Assembly (NCBI GenBank): GCA_030538185.1
Contig: JAUNUK010000001.1
Location: 670,296-734,295, forward strand
Direction of reading: 5' to 3'
DNA from: Actinomycetaceae bacterium
Lineage (GTDB): Bacteria > Actinomycetota > Actinomycetes > Actinomycetales > Actinomycetaceae
DNA: 64,000 nucleotides
Translations under genes and position numbers: made by a program
Notes under the pieces: generated by a model
What the model was told of the DNA's origin: nothing
The model's database searches: none
The model's input: only the letters and a program-made list of their open reading frames with translations
Shown: positions 44,191 to 54,533 of the stretch, piece after piece
Layout: the number at the start of each line of letters is the position of its first letter
Numbering within the stretch: the first letter of the stretch is position 1

Positions 44191-46560
44191 ATGTACGCCA
44201 AGCTTGCGCGAGGAATCGGAAGACGACCTGTTGTTGTAACCATTAGCTGGCTGATTATCATCATCTTATGCCTGGTCGCTGCCCTGACGGGGCTGGGAGG
44301 AAAGCCCTTGTGGGAGCGCCTTCAAACCGATTTACCGCAAGTGCCGGGAAGCTCTTCAGGGGCAGGACACGACATCGTCCAATCTGTGAAAGACACAGAA
44401 TATCCGATGCAAGCATTGCTCAAAGGCGTTGACCTCAAGGCCGAGCGTGAAAACGCCACGAAAGTTTATGACAAGGTCATGGCTGGAGATCTCGGGGCCA
44501 TAGCAGATTTGAATATTCCCACCGCGAAGGCACTCCACAAAGAGCTTGCAAAGTTCAATGAAGACCTTTCTGCCATGCCAGGAGTGACCCAGGCCGTCAA
44601 CCCTTTCATTGAAGAGATGGCCATTATGGATCCCCGCGTGCAGCAGATGATCGCACAGAACGGGGATTCTTTCCTGGTCTCGGTCACCATGGATGTTTCG
44701 GAAGAAAAGGCAGGATCTGCCGAAACAGCCAAAGAGTGGAAGAAGGCCGTTGAGGCAAAACTTAAAACCCTGCCCGAGGTCATAAACCCTGTCGTCAAGG
44801 ACACCTCGGTCATTGTGTACTCCCAGGACATCGCCAGCGACACGATGCTGGCGCAACTACAAAAAGACCTAATCAAGTCCGAGGCTATTGGCTTGCCGCT
44901 GTCTTTGATCGTCATGATCTTGGTCTTTGGTGGCCTGCTGGCTGCGGCAATGCCTTTAGCTGGCGCAGGGGTGGCAATCTCTGGCGCCTTGGCTATTTTA
45001 CTTGCGATGACCTACCTGGTTGGCAATCAGCAATCCTTCGTCGTCAATGTCATGTCTGTCGTGGGACTTGGTTTATCTATTGACTACGGCCTGCTTATTG
45101 TGTCGCGTTTCCGTGAAGAGTTGCGCTCATTGACGCCTGACCGCATCAGCGCTTATCGCCAAGAGCTTGAGGCCAAAGGTGCGTCGGCAAAAACCCTGTC
45201 TATTAACACAGGGCACCTCATTGCCATGGAAAAAACTTTATCGACCGCGGGCAGGACTGCGCTCTTCTCTGCCGTTACGGTGGTCGTGGCAACAGCCTGT
45301 CTTTTCGTCTTCAAACCACCGCTCATGTCAGCCTTGGCTTTCGGCGGTGTGACGGTTGTCCTCTTGGCTATCTTGGCCGCACTGACCTTGACACCAGCCC
45401 TATTGTTCTTGGTTGGGGATCGGATCATCAAGCACCCGAAGTTCACCGAGATTCCTGGGGTTGCCCAGTTGCGTGCCCGTTTGAAGGAAAACCGCGACCA
45501 AGATAAGGGCTTCTTTGCAGGGATTGCCCGCATGACACAAAAGGCCCCTTGGCTGTTTGTCGTCCTCACCTTGGCGGTTTTGGTTCTTTTGGCCTCCCCG
45601 GTGCCTCGCCTCCACATGTTGAACTCGAGTATTGAATTGATTCCACAGTCTTCTTCCGTGCGCGTCTTTGTGGACTCCCTGTCCAAGGACTACAAGGGGA
45701 TAGGTCCAGCGGATCACTCGGTTGTTGCCAAGGCATCGACCGAGGAACTCGACACCTGGATGAACGACAAGGTTTCGACACTTGAGGGAATTGGAACAGT
45801 GCGTCCTGCTCACAAGGTGGGTGACTATGCGGTTGCAGAAGTGGACTTCACCAATTCACAGGCCGGGTCCTCAGCCCAGATGGATACAGTAAAAGAGATC
45901 CGCGCACTTGATTCGCCTTTCGAGAAATTCGATTCAGGACAGGCGGCAACACAGGTCGACTTCACGGCTTCCCTTGCCGAGGGCGCCATACCCGTTGCTG
46001 TCCTCTTGGCGATCTCAACCCTCGTGTTGCTGTTCTTCCTCACTGGCTCCATTCTGGTTCCCTTGCAGGCCCTGGTCGCTTCGACCTTGTCGCTTATGGC
46101 CACCATCGGCGTGGCAGTATGGATATTCCAAGACGGCCACTTGGCTTCCTTCTTCGGATTCACACCGATTGGCGGGATTGAGAGCTACATCATTGCCATG
46201 GTCGTGTGCTTCGGCTTCGGCTTGGCTATGGACTACCAAGTGTTCTTGGTGTCCCGCATGAAAGAGCGCTGGGATCAGTCAGGTGACAACAGGCAGTCCA
46301 TCTTCCAAGGCCTGCGTTTGGCCGGCCCAATTGTGGTTTCGGCCGCGGCTGTCTTGGTGGTGGTCTTTATCGGTTTCACGACTGGCGAAATGATTGCCGT
46401 GAAAGAGATAGGCCTAATGTTGGCCATTATGGTCCTCATTGATGTGGCGATTGTGCGTATGCTGCTGGTTCCTTCGGTTATGAATATCTTTGGCAAGGTG
46501 AACTGGGCAGCTCCCAGTGTCCTAAAGAAGATTCAATCCAAGCTCCACTCAGCAGTCTAG
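44191..46560 (+). CDS. MMPL-family RND transporter
   Basis: This 789-residue inner-membrane protein has two repeats, each with one helix, a soluble loop of 130-180 residues and a block of five helices. The helix near residue 290 carries GLGLSIDYGLLIVSRFREEL and that near 670 carries FGFGLAMDYQVFLVSRMKE, the paired Asp-Tyr proton-relay motifs of MMPL proteins. Family members export lipids and hydrophobic compounds in actinobacteria. The ATG follows a GGAAGG site. It is single-gene, between polA and rpsA; substrate unknown. Confidence 0.9.
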   Translation: MYAKLARGIGRRPVVVTISWLIIIILCLVAALTGLGGKPLWERLQTDLPQVPGSSSGAGHDIVQSVKDTEYPMQALLKGVDLKAERENATKVYDKVMAGDLGAIADLNIPTAKALHKELAKFNEDLSAMPGVTQAVNPFIEEMAIMDPRVQQMIAQNGDSFLVSVTMDVSEEKAGSAETAKEWKKAVEAKLKTLPEVINPVVKDTSVIVYSQDIASDTMLAQLQKDLIKSEAIGLPLSLIVMILVFGGLLAAAMPLAGAGVAISGALAILLAMTYLVGNQQSFVVNVMSVVGLGLSIDYGLLIVSRFREELRSLTPDRISAYRQELEAKGASAKTLSINTGHLIAMEKTLSTAGRTALFSAVTVVVATACLFVFKPPLMSALAFGGVTVVLLAILAALTLTPALLFLVGDRIIKHPKFTEIPGVAQLRARLKENRDQDKGFFAGIARMTQKAPWLFVVLTLAVLVLLASPVPRLHMLNSSIELIPQSSSVRVFVDSLSKDYKGIGPADHSVVAKASTEELDTWMNDKVSTLEGIGTVRPAHKVGDYAVAEVDFTNSQAGSSAQMDTVKEIRALDSPFEKFDSGQAATQVDFTASLAEGAIPVAVLLAISTLVLLFFLTGSILVPLQALVASTLSLMATIGVAVWIFQDGHLASFFGFTPIGGIESYIIAMVVCFGFGLAMDYQVFLVSRMKERWDQSGDNRQSIFQGLRLAGPIVVSAAAVLVVVFIGFTTGEMIAVKEIGLMLAIMVLIDVAIVRMLLVPSVMNIFGKVNWAAPSVLKKIQSKLHSAV

Positions 46561-46710
46561 AAAGGATGCGCTTGGACGAAGAAGGCGGCCATAGACAAGT
46601 AGCATCTTCGCCTTCAAAAGGGTAGGCTTCCCCTTGGCTTAGTTCATCATTGGGTGAGCTGTGCTTGTAACTGTCCATAACTATGTGTCCGTATCGGAGT
46701 CACCAACTAG

Positions 46711-48180
46711 ATGTCCACTACTACAGATGCTCTGCAGAGCACGCCTCAGGTCGCCATTAATGACATCGGCACCAAAGAGGATCTCATCGCCGAAATCGAT
46801 AAAACAATCAAGTACTTCAACGACGGCGATATCGTCGAAGGAACTGTCGTCAAGGTAGACCGTGACGAAGTCCTGCTAGACATTGGCTACAAGACAGAAG
46901 GCGTAATCCTGTCTCGCGAGCTGTCCATCAAACATGATGTTGACCCTGATGAAGTCGTCCAGGTTGGCGACGACATCGAAGCTCTTGTCCTACAAAAAGA
47001 GGACAAAGAAGGTCGCCTACTGCTGTCCAAGAAGCGCGCACAGTACGAACGCGCCTGGGGCTCCATTGAAAAGGTCAAGGAAGAAGACGGTGTCGTTACT
47101 GGCTCCGTTATCGAGGTCGTCAAGGGCGGCCTGATCCTGGACATCGGTCTACGTGGCTTCCTACCTGCTTCGCTAGTTGAAATGCGTCGCGTACGCGATC
47201 TGGCTCCCTACATTGGCCGTGAGCTGGAAACCAAGATTATTGAGCTGGACAAGAACCGCAATAACGTCGTTTTGTCTCGTCGCGCTTGGCTGGAACAAAC
47301 CCAGTCGGCAGTGCGCACGAACTTCTTGCAGACTCTACAAAAGGGCCAGGTGCGTTCCGGTGTGGTCTCCTCCATCGTCAACTTTGGTGCCTTCGTGGAC
47401 CTGGGTGGCGTAGATGGTCTGGTCCACGTCTCTGAACTGTCCTGGAAGCACATCGATCACCCTTCAGAGGTTGTCGAGGTTGGCCAAGAGGTCACGGTCG
47501 AGGTTCTCGACGTCGACTTTGATCGCGAACGCGTGTCGCTGTCGCTGAAGGCCACCCAAGAAGATCCGTGGCAGGCTTTCGCCCGCACACACAAGATCGG
47601 CCAGGTCGTCCCCGGCCAGGTCACCAAGCTCGTACCTTTCGGTGTTTTCGTGCGTGTCGAGGACGGCATCGAAGGACTTGTTCACATCTCTGAACTGGCC
47701 GGACGCCACGTCGAGGTTCCAGAGCAGGTCGCTAAGGTTGGTGACGAGGTCTTCGTCAAGGTCATTGATATTGACCTGGAGCGTCGCCGCATCTCGCTGT
47801 CGCTGAAGCAGGCTAACGAGGGCGTCGATACCGCCTCTGAGGACTTCGATCCTTCGCTCTACGGCATGGCTGCTGAATACGACGATGAGGGTAACTACAA
47901 GTACCCCGAGGGCTTCGATCCTGAGACCAACGAGTGGCTGGAAGGCTACGAGACTCAGCGTGAGGCTTGGGAATCCGAGTACGCTGCCGCGCAGGCGCGT
48001 TGGGAAGCTCATAAGTCACAGGTCACCAAGGCTCAGGAACTTGATGCTGCAGCAGAACCTGCTCCAGCAGAAGAGGTCCCTGCGAATTACTCATCCTCGG
48101 CATCTGAGGATACAGCCCAGGGCACCTTGGCAAGTGATGAGGCCCTGGCCGCGCTGCGTGAGAAACTCACCAGCAACTAG
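46711..48180 (+). CDS. rpsA: 30S ribosomal protein S1
   Basis: This 489-residue protein has four S1 RNA-binding repeats, beginning near GDIVEGTVVKVDRDEVLLDI, GVVTGSVIEVVKGGLILDIG, GQVRSGVVSSIVNFGAFVDL and GQVVPGQVTKLVPFGVFVRV. A long acidic/Ala-Pro tail follows residue 360, as in actinobacterial S1. The gene has strongly biased C-ending codons for a highly expressed protein. The 150-bp upstream interval has no recognised structure. An obvious 12-bp hairpin follows the stop. Confidence 0.96.
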   Translation: MSTTTDALQSTPQVAINDIGTKEDLIAEIDKTIKYFNDGDIVEGTVVKVDRDEVLLDIGYKTEGVILSRELSIKHDVDPDEVVQVGDDIEALVLQKEDKEGRLLLSKKRAQYERAWGSIEKVKEEDGVVTGSVIEVVKGGLILDIGLRGFLPASLVEMRRVRDLAPYIGRELETKIIELDKNRNNVVLSRRAWLEQTQSAVRTNFLQTLQKGQVRSGVVSSIVNFGAFVDLGGVDGLVHVSELSWKHIDHPSEVVEVGQEVTVEVLDVDFDRERVSLSLKATQEDPWQAFARTHKIGQVVPGQVTKLVPFGVFVRVEDGIEGLVHISELAGRHVEVPEQVAKVGDEVFVKVIDIDLERRRISLSLKQANEGVDTASEDFDPSLYGMAAEYDDEGNYKYPEGFDPETNEWLEGYETQREAWESEYAAAQARWEAHKSQVTKAQELDAAAEPAPAEEVPANYSSSASEDTAQGTLASDEALAALREKLTSN

Positions 48181-48195
48181 TTAGTTAGAAACTGC

Positions 48196-48229
48196 GTTTG
48201 TGCCCGATCCGATAGGGTCGGGCACAAAC
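48196..48229 (+). terminator. Terminator hairpin after rpsA
   Basis: GTTTGTGCCCGA (48196-48207) and TCGGGCACAAAC (48218-48229) form a perfect 12-bp stem with a 10-nt loop, 15 bases after the rpsA stop. The T-run is short (ATTTCCC), as often in actinobacteria. Confidence 0.85.
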
Positions 48230-48258
48230 ATTTCCCACGCCTTTGAGACAATAACCGT

Positions 48259-48918
48259 ATGTCTTCTTTACAAGTGCTGCGTCCCCTGCCGCCCCGCCCT
48301 CGGAAATTTGCTCCTTTGGTCGTCTTAACTGGGGGAAGCGGCTCTGGGAAAAGTAGTGCGTCGAGCAGACTCGCAGAATGTGGTGCCGTTATTGCCGATG
48401 CGGATCTAATAGCGCGACAGGTTTTGGAGCCGGGAACCTCGGGCCTGCAAAGGGTCGTCGAACACTTCGGTCCCACAATCCTTGGCGAGGACGGGAGCAT
48501 GGACCGCAAGGCTATGGCCCAGATTGTGTTTAATGACGTTGAGGCTCTGAAGGCCTTGGAAGCAATTACTCATCCCGAGGTTGAAGCAGCCGTGCGCGCA
48601 CTTCGTGAGGCACAAACACCCAGCAGCACGGTTATCTATGACGTGCCTCTGCTATTGGAACGCGACAGGCGCCTGGGACTTCAGACAGATGCCATCGTCG
48701 TAATTTCTGCGCCGATAGAAACACGTGTTGCACGCCTGGTGCACCGCGGCATGGACGAAGCAGACGCCAGGCGGCGAATCGCCAACCAGGTCAGCGACGA
48801 TGAAAGACGCAAAGTGGCTCACCTGTGGATAGAAAACGATGGAAGCAAAGAAGACCTGGTAGAGGTTGTCAACGACCTGTGGAATCAGTACCTTCGCAGT
48901 GATGCCCCCGGTTGGTGA
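48259..48918 (+). CDS. coaE: Dephospho-CoA kinase
   Basis: This 219-residue enzyme catalyses the last step of coenzyme A synthesis, phosphorylating dephospho-CoA. The P-loop is TGGSGSGKSSASS, followed by the substrate motif IADADLIARQVLEPG and the lid region RMDEADARRRIANQ-like (read as RGMDEADARRRIANQV). It lacks the C-terminal UPF0157 domain present in mycobacterial CoaE. The ATG has little leader: AATAACC lies just before it, so leaderless translation is possible. rpsA-coaE-uvrB is a conserved order. Confidence 0.94.
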   Translation: MSSLQVLRPLPPRPRKFAPLVVLTGGSGSGKSSASSRLAECGAVIADADLIARQVLEPGTSGLQRVVEHFGPTILGEDGSMDRKAMAQIVFNDVEALKALEAITHPEVEAAVRALREAQTPSSTVIYDVPLLLERDRRLGLQTDAIVVISAPIETRVARLVHRGMDEADARRRIANQVSDDERRKVAHLWIENDGSKEDLVEVVNDLWNQYLRSDAPGW

Positions 48919-48995
48919 TGAGGGGATACCTGGGGCTTGGCGCGGCCTGCACTTTGGATACTCGGGGAAACGCGTAGCACATTAGAGTAGGGGGT

Positions 48996-51089
48996 ATGTC
49001 TGTTGCACACTTCTTGGAAAAAGCATCCATCCCTTTTGAGGTCATCAGCGACTATACGCCCTCGGGAGATCAACCCCAGGCGATACGTGAACTAACCGAA
49101 AGGCTGAAGGCAGGCGAAAAGGACATTGTCCTGCTGGGGGCGACAGGCACAGGAAAATCTGCGACGACGGCTTGGCTGATTGAACAAGTTCAGCGGCCCA
49201 CTTTGGTGATGGAACCCAATAAGACCTTGGCGGCACAGATTTCTTCAGAGTTTAGACAGCTGCTGCCCAATAATGCCGTTGAATACTTTGTGTCTTACTA
49301 CGACTATTTCCAGCCAGAGGCCTATGTTCCTCAGACGGACACCTACATTGAGAAGGATTCGGCCATCAATGATGAGGTTGAACGATTAAGACACTCTGCG
49401 ACAAACTCCCTGTTGACCAGGAGGGACGTTGTTGTGGTTTCCTCGGTTTCCTGCATTTATGGGCTGGGCACCCCGGAGGAATACGTGGCGCGTATGGTGC
49501 CTCTGGAAGTCGGTATGAACATTAGCCGAGAGGACCTGGCCAGGCGTTTCGTAGACATGCAATATCAGCGCAATGACGTTGAGTTTGTGCGTGGGAACTT
49601 TCGGGTGCGCGGCGACATCATTGACATTATTCCTGTTTACGAGGAACAGGCGGTGCGCATCGAGATGTTTGGCGACGAAATCGACTCTTTGGCTCTATTG
49701 CACCCCTTGACAGGAGAGGTTATTCAAGAGGTTAAGCACGTGTACCTGTTCCCTGCCTCGCACTACGTGGCAGGTGACGAACGCATGGCCAGGGCAATCA
49801 AGGATATTGAAGATGAAATGATTGAGCGGGTTGCCTGGTTTGAGGGGCAAGGCAAGCTGCTTGAGGCGCAAAGAATCAAGATGCGCACCACCTATGACCT
49901 GGAGATGATGCGCCAAATAGGGACCTGTGCTGGAATCGAGAACTACTCCAGGCACATTGATGGGCGTGGGCCTGGAACGCCGCCAAACACTTTGCTGGAC
50001 TATTTTCCAGACGATTTTTTGTTGGTAATAGACGAATCACACGTGACAGTTCCCCAGATCGGGGGGATGTTCGAGGGCGACATGTCCAGGAAACGTACCC
50101 TCGTTGACTTTGGTTTTCGTCTGCCATCTGCTTTGGACAACAGGCCTTTGAAGTTCGCTGAGTTTTTGGAGCGCATCGGACAAACCGTGTATTTATCTGC
50201 CACGCCGAGGGACTATGAGCTGGATCTGTCTGATGGTGTCGTGGAACAGATCATTCGCCCAACTGGCTTGGTGGACCCCAAGATTGTTGTGAAACCCACC
50301 GAGGGACAGATTGATGACCTGATGGAAGAGGTCCGCGCGCGTGCCCAGCGTGATGAACGCGTGTTGGTGACGACCATGACCAAGCGCATGGCAGAGGATC
50401 TGACGACGTATTTGGCAGAGCGCGGGGTGCGGGTCGAATACCTGCACTCCGATGTGGATACCCTGCGGCGTGTGGAGCTCTTGCGTGAGTTGCGCATGGG
50501 CTTGTTTGATGTGCTGGTGGGTATCAACCTGCTGCGCGAGGGCCTAGACCTGCCGGAAGTGTCTTTGGTGGCTATTTTGGATGCCGATAAACAGGGCTTT
50601 TTGCGTTCTGCGACGTCCTTGATTCAAACAATTGGGCGTGCGGCCAGGAACGTCAGCGGCGAGGTGCACATGTATGCCGATGTGGTGACCGAGGCCATGA
50701 GGCAGGCCATTGACGAAACGGATCGGCGTCGGGCTAAACAGTTGGCCTACAACAAGGAACAAGGTATTGATCCGACTCCCTTGCGTAAGGCGATAGCCGA
50801 TGTGACTGATGTCTTGGCGCGTGAGGACATTGATACAGAGCAACTGTTGCGCACTGGATATCGCGGGGCTGGCAAGGGACCAAGCACCCTAGAGCGTAAG
50901 GAAGCAGACACGTCTGTACGCGGGATGCTCGCCCACAAGGCAGATGGTGACCTGGTGACCTTGATCGAGGAACTGACTGAGGAAATGCACGCAGCAGCTG
51001 CGTCATTAAACTTCGAGTTAGCTGCACGTTTGCGCGATGAGATGGTGGATTTGAAGAAGGAATTGCGTCAAATGCGGGCTGCCCAATAG
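48996..51089 (+). CDS. uvrB: Excinuclease ABC subunit B
   Basis: This 697-residue damage-verifying helicase of nucleotide excision repair has Walker [16 protein letters not shown], the beta-hairpin region [20 protein letters not shown], helicase motifs ([39 protein letters not shown]) and the C-terminal UVR motif ([13 protein letters not shown]) that binds UvrC. The ATG follows a G-rich site (TAGGGGGT). No clear LexA box lies upstream, unlike uvrA. Confidence 0.96.
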   Translation: MSVAHFLEKASIPFEVISDYTPSGDQPQAIRELTERLKAGEKDIVLLGATGTGKSATTAWLIEQVQRPTLVMEPNKTLAAQISSEFRQLLPNNAVEYFVSYYDYFQPEAYVPQTDTYIEKDSAINDEVERLRHSATNSLLTRRDVVVVSSVSCIYGLGTPEEYVARMVPLEVGMNISREDLARRFVDMQYQRNDVEFVRGNFRVRGDIIDIIPVYEEQAVRIEMFGDEIDSLALLHPLTGEVIQEVKHVYLFPASHYVAGDERMARAIKDIEDEMIERVAWFEGQGKLLEAQRIKMRTTYDLEMMRQIGTCAGIENYSRHIDGRGPGTPPNTLLDYFPDDFLLVIDESHVTVPQIGGMFEGDMSRKRTLVDFGFRLPSALDNRPLKFAEFLERIGQTVYLSATPRDYELDLSDGVVEQIIRPTGLVDPKIVVKPTEGQIDDLMEEVRARAQRDERVLVTTMTKRMAEDLTTYLAERGVRVEYLHSDVDTLRRVELLRELRMGLFDVLVGINLLREGLDLPEVSLVAILDADKQGFLRSATSLIQTIGRAARNVSGEVHMYADVVTEAMRQAIDETDRRRAKQLAYNKEQGIDPTPLRKAIADVTDVLAREDIDTEQLLRTGYRGAGKGPSTLERKEADTSVRGMLAHKADGDLVTLIEELTEEMHAAAASLNFELAARLRDEMVDLKKELRQMRAAQ

Positions 51090-51193
51090 CTCTGAGGGGA
51101 GCTCGGCCAGATGCGGGAGGTCTGTGGCTAATCGCACCATGGTTTCGGTTGTTGGGATGAGGAAACCTGGGCGAATACGCATAGACTAGATGG

Positions 51194-52156
51194 GTGAGTG
51201 CAGGAATATTGGGCGTTCAAGACTGGGAATGGTTGCTGATCGCTGGGATCGTGTTGATGTTGATCACAATCGATATCGTCGGACATGTGCGTTCCCCCCA
51301 CGAACCAACCCTAAAAGAGGCTGCCACCTGGACTGCGTTTTATGTAACTCTGGCTTGTAGCTTTGGGCTGTACATGTATTTGGTTCACGGCGTAGATCCC
51401 TCAGGAGAATATTTCGCTGGCTATATTACCGAATACTCTTTATCAATTGATAACCTTTTCGTTTTTATTATTATTATCGGTTCCTTTAAAATTCCCAGAA
51501 AATACCAACAGAAAGTACTTCTGTATGGAATTATTATCGCCTTAGTGTTGCGCCTCATTTTTATCATTGTCGGTGCTGCCATTATTGAGCGTTTTGTCGG
51601 CATTTTCTTCATCTTTGGTCTTTTCCTTTTATATACAGCGGTCCAACAACTGGTGCCCGAGGGAGAAGATGAGGAGTACAAACCTAACGCACTGGTGGTT
51701 TTCGCACAGAAACACCTTCGATTCAAGGACACCTTCGAAACAGACAAACTCTTGGTGAAGGTGGAGGGAAAGCGCGCGATCACTCCTCTGTTTTTATGTG
51801 TTGCCGCCATTGGTTCTGTCGATCTAATGTTCGCCTTGGACTCCATCCCGGCTGTCTTTGGTCTCACGAAAGAACCTTTTATCGTCTTTTCAGCAAATGC
51901 TTTCGCCCTCTTGGGTTTGCGTCAATTATATTTTCTAATCGATGGCCTAATGGAGCGTCTGGTGTTTTTACATTATGGATTAGCGGCAATCCTTGGTTTT
52001 ATCGCCTTTAAGCTTATCTTGCATGCCTTCCACGGCTACAATTTATTAAAATTTATTCCGGAACCCAGTACAGCAGTATCGCTAGGATTCATAGTGGTGA
52101 CGGTCATCATCACTGTCCTTGCCTCTGTGATTGCCTCCAGAGGTAAGAAAAACTAG
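51194..52156 (+). CDS. TerC-family integral membrane protein (Alx-like)
   Basis: This 320-residue protein has about nine transmembrane helices. The TerC signatures are TEYSLSIDNLFVFIIIIGSF and GSVDLMFALDSIPAVFGLT, whose Asp residues line the ion path. Members are linked to manganese export and tellurium resistance. Its position between uvrB and uvrA matches mycobacteria. Codons in the 51420-51620 segment are strikingly A/T-ending. GTG is the start; the region before it shows no yybP-ykoY riboswitch. TAGACT just upstream may be a -10, implying a very short leader. Confidence 0.92.
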   Translation: MSAGILGVQDWEWLLIAGIVLMLITIDIVGHVRSPHEPTLKEAATWTAFYVTLACSFGLYMYLVHGVDPSGEYFAGYITEYSLSIDNLFVFIIIIGSFKIPRKYQQKVLLYGIIIALVLRLIFIIVGAAIIERFVGIFFIFGLFLLYTAVQQLVPEGEDEEYKPNALVVFAQKHLRFKDTFETDKLLVKVEGKRAITPLFLCVAAIGSVDLMFALDSIPAVFGLTKEPFIVFSANAFALLGLRQLYFLIDGLMERLVFLHYGLAAILGFIAFKLILHAFHGYNLLKFIPEPSTAVSLGFIVVTVIITVLASVIASRGKKN

Positions 52157-52194
52157 CGCAGCCTTATGAAGCAGACCCTTTGGACGAAGGGTAG

Positions 52195-53859
52195 ATGGTG
52201 AATAGGTTTAAAACTCGTTTTCATTGGATTCTTGGCATCCTGGGTGTCACCGCCCTCGGCTTTTCTGCTCTACCTGCTCATGCTCTTTCTGACGAACGCA
52301 GCGCCGATCCGAATGTCACATCTTGGGTGGCTCACATCGCGACCCCCTCTGTGGATGGCGCATGGAATATGTGTTCGGGGGCGCTGATCGCCGCACAGTG
52401 GGTCGTGAGTGCCGCTCACTGTTTCGATGGGGCTGCCGGGACAAGCTATGTGAACCTGGGGTCCTCCCAGGGAGCTGACTATCCATACCAAGGAAACCGA
52501 GTCATTACCCACCCCAGTCTTGATGTCGCTATTTTGCAACTGAGCACACCTGTCCGGGGGGTCACACCAATTCCTTTGAACTCCGCCCCGGTTCAAACGG
52601 GACAACATGGCATCGTCTACGGCTGGGGGGTGACAAAGCATCCCACAAGACTTACCGAGGGCGAATTGTCGATGGTCGGATACCAAGGGGGATACCTATA
52701 CGGTCGGTCTGTGTGGGGCGGAGTGTCTGTCGTTGGAGATTCCGGTGGACCAGTCTTGGTTGATGGAAGTTTGCGCGGAATTTTATCGGCAGCTGTCATG
52801 ATTCCCGAAGGAATAACGGCTCGGGAAGACTTTAAGTACGCGCCGGTGACGGGTTTCGACTCCTGGGTCCTTTCTAGCATCGGGGTGGGCTCACAAGCGC
52901 CGACATCCCCACAACCCAGTGCTCCTACAGTCACACAACCTCCCGCTGGCGATCGCGTGTGGGGGGCCAACCGGGTGCTAACGTCCTTGGCCGCGATGCA
53001 GCGGGGTCAATACACAGCAAAGTCTGTCGTGATTGCCACCGGGCGTTTGGCGCCCGATGCCTTGAGTGGAACCGCTTTGGCGGGGGCCTTGGATGCTCCA
53101 TTGCTGTTGACCGTGGATACACACATCGAAGGGGAGATAGTTCAGGCAATACGAGGTGCGGGAATCCACGATATCCATCTCATTGGGGGAGGTATTTCTT
53201 TCAACCCCCAGGATGAAAACAATCTGCGCAGCACGGGTGCGCAGATTGCCAGGCACGCTGGGGAGGACCGCTACCTCACGGCCGTCGCAGTGGCCCAGGC
53301 GACTCAGGCGGCACTTGCAGCCCGGGGCAAGCCTTTGGGAGCGGTGTACTTTGCTGACGGTCTCAGTTTTGCTGACGCTTTGGGGGCTGGTGCTGGGGCT
53401 GGTGCCTGGAACGGTGTCATCCTTTTGACAGGGGCTGCTCAGATTGACGGGGCCACCTTGGCTCAAGCGCGTGCCATGAGCACCGCAGAGACGACAATCT
53501 TCATCGTTGGTGGACCTGCGGTGCGCGCAAGCCAGGCTGCGCAGGTATCAACACAGCTCAATAGCAAAAGAATAGTTGAGGTCGTGGGCCAGGATCGCTA
53601 CGAGACTGCCGCTCTCTTGGCACGCTGGGGTGCAAACCGGGGGGCTTCTGCCATTATCGCCTCCGGTGCAGATTTCCCTGACGGACTCAGTGGGGGAGCC
53701 TTGGCTGCTAGGCTCAGGCAACCTCTGTTGCTCACGGATCCACATATCCTTCCGGGTGCCACGAAAGCATTCATGAATTCGCTGATGAGCCCAAGGTCGA
53801 CTGTCCTAATGGGGGGATCATCAGCAATCTCGAATGATATCCTTTCGCAATTTGGCTAG
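52195..53859 (+). CDS. Secreted trypsin-like protease with three cell-wall-binding repeats
   Basis: This 554-residue protein has a signal peptide (basic MVNRFKTRF, hydrophobic core, cut near ALPAHA-LS). A chymotrypsin-fold serine protease (about residues 38-235) has all catalytic residues: His75 in SAAHC, Asp110 in HPSLDVAIL and Ser183 in GDSGGP. After a Pro/Thr linker, three CWB2 (PF04122-like) repeats fill residues about 255-554, each with a (G)xxRVxTS or GxDRYxTA start and a GGxxAIS-like end. CWB2 modules anchor proteins non-covalently to wall polymers. The protein is probably surface-retained; target unknown. Confidence 0.88.
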   Translation: MVNRFKTRFHWILGILGVTALGFSALPAHALSDERSADPNVTSWVAHIATPSVDGAWNMCSGALIAAQWVVSAAHCFDGAAGTSYVNLGSSQGADYPYQGNRVITHPSLDVAILQLSTPVRGVTPIPLNSAPVQTGQHGIVYGWGVTKHPTRLTEGELSMVGYQGGYLYGRSVWGGVSVVGDSGGPVLVDGSLRGILSAAVMIPEGITAREDFKYAPVTGFDSWVLSSIGVGSQAPTSPQPSAPTVTQPPAGDRVWGANRVLTSLAAMQRGQYTAKSVVIATGRLAPDALSGTALAGALDAPLLLTVDTHIEGEIVQAIRGAGIHDIHLIGGGISFNPQDENNLRSTGAQIARHAGEDRYLTAVAVAQATQAALAARGKPLGAVYFADGLSFADALGAGAGAGAWNGVILLTGAAQIDGATLAQARAMSTAETTIFIVGGPAVRASQAAQVSTQLNSKRIVEVVGQDRYETAALLARWGANRGASAIIASGADFPDGLSGGALAARLRQPLLLTDPHILPGATKAFMNSLMSPRSTVLMGGSSAISNDILSQFG

Positions 53860-53870
53860 AATTCATCCTT

Positions 53871-54533
53871 GTGAAGACAAAAAGGGGTGGCGGTCGTCCG
53901 CGCGTATTGACAGAAGAGCAGATTGGCCAGGCAGTCAAGGAAGTGGGATGGACAGACCTGACCTTCAGGGCAATATCCTCAAAACTCAAGGTGGGCGCAA
54001 CCACACTCTTCCGTTATGCCCCTAATCGAGATGCGCTGTCGCGCATGGGTATGGATGCTGTCTTAAAAGATGTCAAATGGCCTAAAGCGCAAGATTCCTG
54101 GAAAGAGACCATGCGTTCATGGGCAATGACTGCTTGGGATGTCTTTGCACAGTACCCCGGAGTAGCACATGACTATGAACAAGGTATCATTTCTCCTAAA
54201 ATGTCAATAGTTGCGGCCGAGGCTGCCTATTACTTAGTATCCAAAGGTTTCACAACGACGCAAGCAGCCCTTATTGTTAATTCAGTTTTCGATTTGGTTG
54301 CCAGTAAAAGATCTATGGCTGACTTCTTTGAAAGAGAGTCCTCGCTGTTTTCGGATTTGAAGACTCTTAACAGCAATATACTTTTAGATCACGAGATACC
54401 AGAGGAATTTAAAGAAGAATTTACTGAGGTGTTTGTTAATGCCTTCAGTAGTCGGGCTGATCGGGCAACGACAGAGTCAATTTTGAATGTCATTTTAGAG
54501 GGTTGTGAAAAGTGTTATTCGCGAGAAGTGTGA
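53871..54533 (+). CDS. TetR-family transcriptional regulator
   Basis: This 220-residue protein has an N-terminal helix-turn-helix (residues about 15-60: QIGQAVKEVGWTDLTFRAIS, KVGATTLFRYAPNRDAL) and a C-terminal ligand/dimer domain. The C-terminal half is coded in A/T-richer codons than most of the window, as is the transporter it converges with (19-bp overlap of 3' ends). Its GTG start is 11 bp after the protease gene. Its regulon is not evident. Confidence 0.82.
   Translation: MKTKRGGGRPRVLTEEQIGQAVKEVGWTDLTFRAISSKLKVGATTLFRYAPNRDALSRMGMDAVLKDVKWPKAQDSWKETMRSWAMTAWDVFAQYPGVAHDYEQGIISPKMSIVAAEAAYYLVSKGFTTTQAALIVNSVFDLVASKRSMADFFERESSLFSDLKTLNSNILLDHEIPEEFKEEFTEVFVNAFSSRADRATTESILNVILEGCEKCYSREV

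Noticed and set aside
51090-51193. yybP-ykoY manganese riboswitch before terC
   Set aside because: A GGGGAG string is present, but the conserved paired elements and second loop motif are not found and the interval is short.
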